From contig CBFHLY010000041.1 in NCBI GenBank assembly GCA_965656785.1, positions 1 to 16,864 on the forward strand: 16,864 bases of DNA, read 5' to 3'. Under the pieces are notes generated by a model. That model searched no databases and was not told the origin of the DNA. It was given only the letters and a program-made list of their open reading frames with translations. The stretch comes from JALQTD01 sp965656785 (lineage in GTDB: Bacteria; Bacteroidota; Bacteroidia; Flavobacteriales_D; Sanyastnellaceae). Made by a program: the position numbers and the translations under genes. Below, in pieces: positions 15,314 to 16,864 of this stretch (position 1 is the first letter of the stretch; each line of letters begins with the position of its first letter).

Positions 15314-16573
15314 ATGAACGACCTCACTTCTTGGGTGAACGTCCCGGTTGATTCGGACTTTCCCATCCACAATTTACCCTTCGGAATCTTCTCCACTGCT
15401 GAGCGCACGAAGCGCGTGGGCGTGGCCATCGGGGACCAAATCCTGGACCTCAAGGCCCTCTACATGCTGGGCTATTTGGAGAACTTGCCGTTCAGCCTGG
15501 CGGACTTCGAGGCCCCGGTGCTCAACCCCATGATCGCGCGGGGCAAGCAGGCCACGCGCGAACTCCGGCAACGGTTGCAGAAGTTGCTGGACGCCACGCG
15601 CCCGGATTTGCGCGACAAGGAGCACCATGTGGGCCAAATTTTGGTCCCCCAATCCGAAGCCGCCATGCACCTGCCCGTTCACATCGGCGACTACACGGAC
15701 TTCTACTCCAGCGAGGACCACGCGCGCAACGTGGGGAAGATGTTCCGGGATCCGGACAACGCGCTGTTGCCGAATTGGAAGCACCTGCCCGTGGGTTACC
15801 ACGGCCGGGCCTCCAGCATCGTGGTGAGCGGGACGCCCCTGAAGCGGCCGCACGGGCAGATGCGCCCGGATCCCGAGGCGCCCCCGGTCTTCGGTCCCTC
15901 CCGGCTCCTCGACTTCGAGCTGGAAATGGCCTTCATCACCTACCCGGGCAAGCCGTTGGGCGAGCCGATTGCGCTGGCGGAGGCTGAGGAGTACATCTTC
16001 GGGCTGACGTTGTTCAACGACTGGTCCGCCCGGGACATCCAGGCGTGGGAGTACGTGCCGTTGGGGCCGTTCCTGGGGAAGAACTTCGGTTCCACGATGT
16101 CGCCGTGGGTCGTCACGCTCGACGCGTTGGAGCCCTACCGCATTCCGGGGCCGGACCAAGTGGATCCGCCGGTGCTGCCGTATTTGAAGGTGGAGGCGCC
16201 CGGGCACTTCGATGTGGATTTGGCCGTGGAAATCGTGCCGGAAAACGGGCAGGGCGCGGTGGTCTGCCGCTCGAACCTGAAGCACCTCTATTGGAACATG
16301 GCGCAGCAGTTGGCGCACCACACCGTGAACGGCTGCAACGTGCGCGGGGGCGACGTGCTCGCGAGCGGGACCATCAGCGGGCCGGAGCCGGGGTCCTTCG
16401 GGTCGATGCTCGAGATCAGCTGGCGCGGATCGAAGCCGTTCGCGATGCCGGATGGGTCGGAGCGGCGGTTCATTCAAGACGGGGACTCCGTGCGGTTGAC
16501 GGGGTGCGCTGCGGCGCCGGGCAAGCCGCGGATCGGCTTCGGGGAGGCGACGGGGCGGATTGTGCCGGCGTGA
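15314..16573 (+). CDS. fahA: Fumarylacetoacetase
   Basis: The protein has 419 aa, the length of animal and bacterial FAH. It cleaves fumarylacetoacetate to fumarate and acetoacetate, the last step of tyrosine/phenylalanine catabolism through homogentisate. The N-terminal SH3-like part begins with WVNVPVDSDFPIHNLPFGIF. Catalytic-domain marks are IGDYTDFYSSEDHARNVGKM (124-143), LPNWKHLPVGYHGRASSIV (152-170), LLDFELEMAF (198-207), FNDWSARDIQAWEYVPLGPF (234-253) and HHTVNGCNVRGGDVLASGTI (335-354). Aligned by eye with mouse FAH at offset +3, the metal and active-site residues D129, H136, E202, E204, D236, R240 and Q243 are all present. It is divergent from fur, and its stop shares one base with the ATG of the next gene. 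No other homogentisate-pathway gene is in the window. Confidence 0.97.
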   Translation: MNDLTSWVNVPVDSDFPIHNLPFGIFSTAERTKRVGVAIGDQILDLKALYMLGYLENLPFSLADFEAPVLNPMIARGKQATRELRQRLQKLLDATRPDLRDKEHHVGQILVPQSEAAMHLPVHIGDYTDFYSSEDHARNVGKMFRDPDNALLPNWKHLPVGYHGRASSIVVSGTPLKRPHGQMRPDPEAPPVFGPSRLLDFELEMAFITYPGKPLGEPIALAEAEEYIFGLTLFNDWSARDIQAWEYVPLGPFLGKNFGSTMSPWVVTLDALEPYRIPGPDQVDPPVLPYLKVEAPGHFDVDLAVEIVPENGQGAVVCRSNLKHLYWNMAQQLAHHTVNGCNVRGGDVLASGTISGPEPGSFGSMLEISWRGSKPFAMPDGSERRFIQDGDSVRLTGCAAAPGKPRIGFGEATGRIVPA

Positions 16574-16864
16574 TGCTGCGGTTCCTATGGCGGCGCGCGG
16601 TGTCGGAGGAGGAACTGCCGCGGCCGTGGTCGGGGCGAGGGGGCGTGGCAATCAATCCGTCCTTTGCTCGGGTGGCCGGGGGCATGGCCTGGGCGTGGCG
16701 GGAGGCGCCGTCGTGGGAGGGGCCGTTTGAGGCGATGTGGCAGGGGCCGGGGGGGGAGCCGGAGCGGATGGCGGACCTGTTTCGGCGGTTCGGGTTTAGG
16801 GATGTGGTGGCCGACCCGAAGGTTTGGCGGCAAGGGGATGGGCTGGCGGTGACGTTCAATTCGG
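16573..16864 (+). CDS. Unrecognised protein, 5' part only
   Basis: An ATG overlapping the fumarylacetoacetase stop by one base (TGATG) opens a frame that stays open for 97 codons to the right edge. It begins MLRFLWRRAVSEEELPRPW and contains INPSFARVAGGMAWAWREAP (28-47) and DLFRRFGFRDVVADPKVW (70-87). The visible part is rich in Trp, Arg and Gly and has no signal peptide or membrane helix. Third positions are mostly G (GGG, CGG, CCG), more G-skewed than in the fumarylacetoacetase gene. I do not recognise the family. Translational coupling to a well-conserved gene and the consistent frame support that it is real. Confidence 0.6.
   Translation, partial: MLRFLWRRAVSEEELPRPWSGRGGVAINPSFARVAGGMAWAWREAPSWEGPFEAMWQGPGGEPERMADLFRRFGFRDVVADPKVWRQGDGLAVTFNS

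Noticed and set aside
15374..16651. A 425-codon minus-strand frame opposite fumarylacetoacetase
   Set aside because: The plus-strand protein matches FAH along its full length including active-site residues; the antisense frame is Arg/His/Pro-rich shadow sequence.
1..16864. CRISPR arrays, tRNA/rRNA genes, transposases, phage or defence genes
   Set aside because: I looked for spaced direct repeats, tRNA-like cloverleaf ends, rRNA segments, and transposase, integrase or nuclease motifs, and saw none. The genes with recognised roles are core metabolism, regulation, and envelope functions.

Overview
The window looks like chromosomal DNA from a member of the Bacteroidota, probably a high-GC lineage near the Flavobacteriales. 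The evidence is a TonB-dependent receptor with an N-terminal CarboxypepD_reg-like domain, a large secreted protein of the type found with type IX secretion (T9SS), TAnnTTTG-like promoter boxes in place of sigma70 -10 boxes, few Shine-Dalgarno sites, and a Fur protein of the Bacteroidota type without zinc cysteines. GC content is high by eye (not counted), which explains the many long antisense reading frames; these are shadows.

Layout. (1) 1-6007, minus strand: a 1240-aa TonB-dependent receptor followed 8 bp later by a large secreted/surface protein that runs off the left edge of the window. There is no SusD, so this is not a standard Sus pair. (2) 6184-6931, minus strand: two small exported proteins, one short and very basic and one resembling DUF4177, separated by a UUCG-capped hairpin. 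(3) 7059-8333, plus strand: glyA. (4) 8330-15206, minus strand: a tightly packed gene run read in the order fur, purA, cysC-like, DUF2061, cysD, cysN, then rel. The junctions are -4, +4, -4, -4 and -1 bp, so fur to cysN is almost certainly one transcript. rel follows after 49 bp and may have its own control. (5) 15314-16573, plus strand: fumarylacetoacetase, divergent from fur and followed with a 1-bp overlap by an unrecognised gene cut by the right edge.

How the genes fit together. CysDN makes adenylylsulfate (APS) from ATP and sulfate, driven by GTP hydrolysis. The CysC-like kinase would make PAPS for assimilation or sulfation. PurA uses GTP to make AMP precursor, and Rel makes and degrades (p)ppGpp, a known inhibitor of PurA in several bacteria. 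The block therefore groups adenylate/GTP chemistry, sulfate activation, a Fur-type regulator and the stringent-response enzyme. The receptor/secreted-protein pair is an uptake or surface module of unknown substrate. GlyA and FAH are ordinary one-carbon and aromatic-catabolism enzymes.

No tRNA, rRNA, CRISPR array, insertion sequence or long repeat was seen. No stretch over 300 bases lacks a gene; the longest gaps are 6008-6183, 6932-7058 and 15207-15313. I do not see a clearly new system. The items most worth a second look are the fur-purA-cys-rel gene run, the receptor/secreted-protein pair, and the TAnnTTCG-type promoter boxes.
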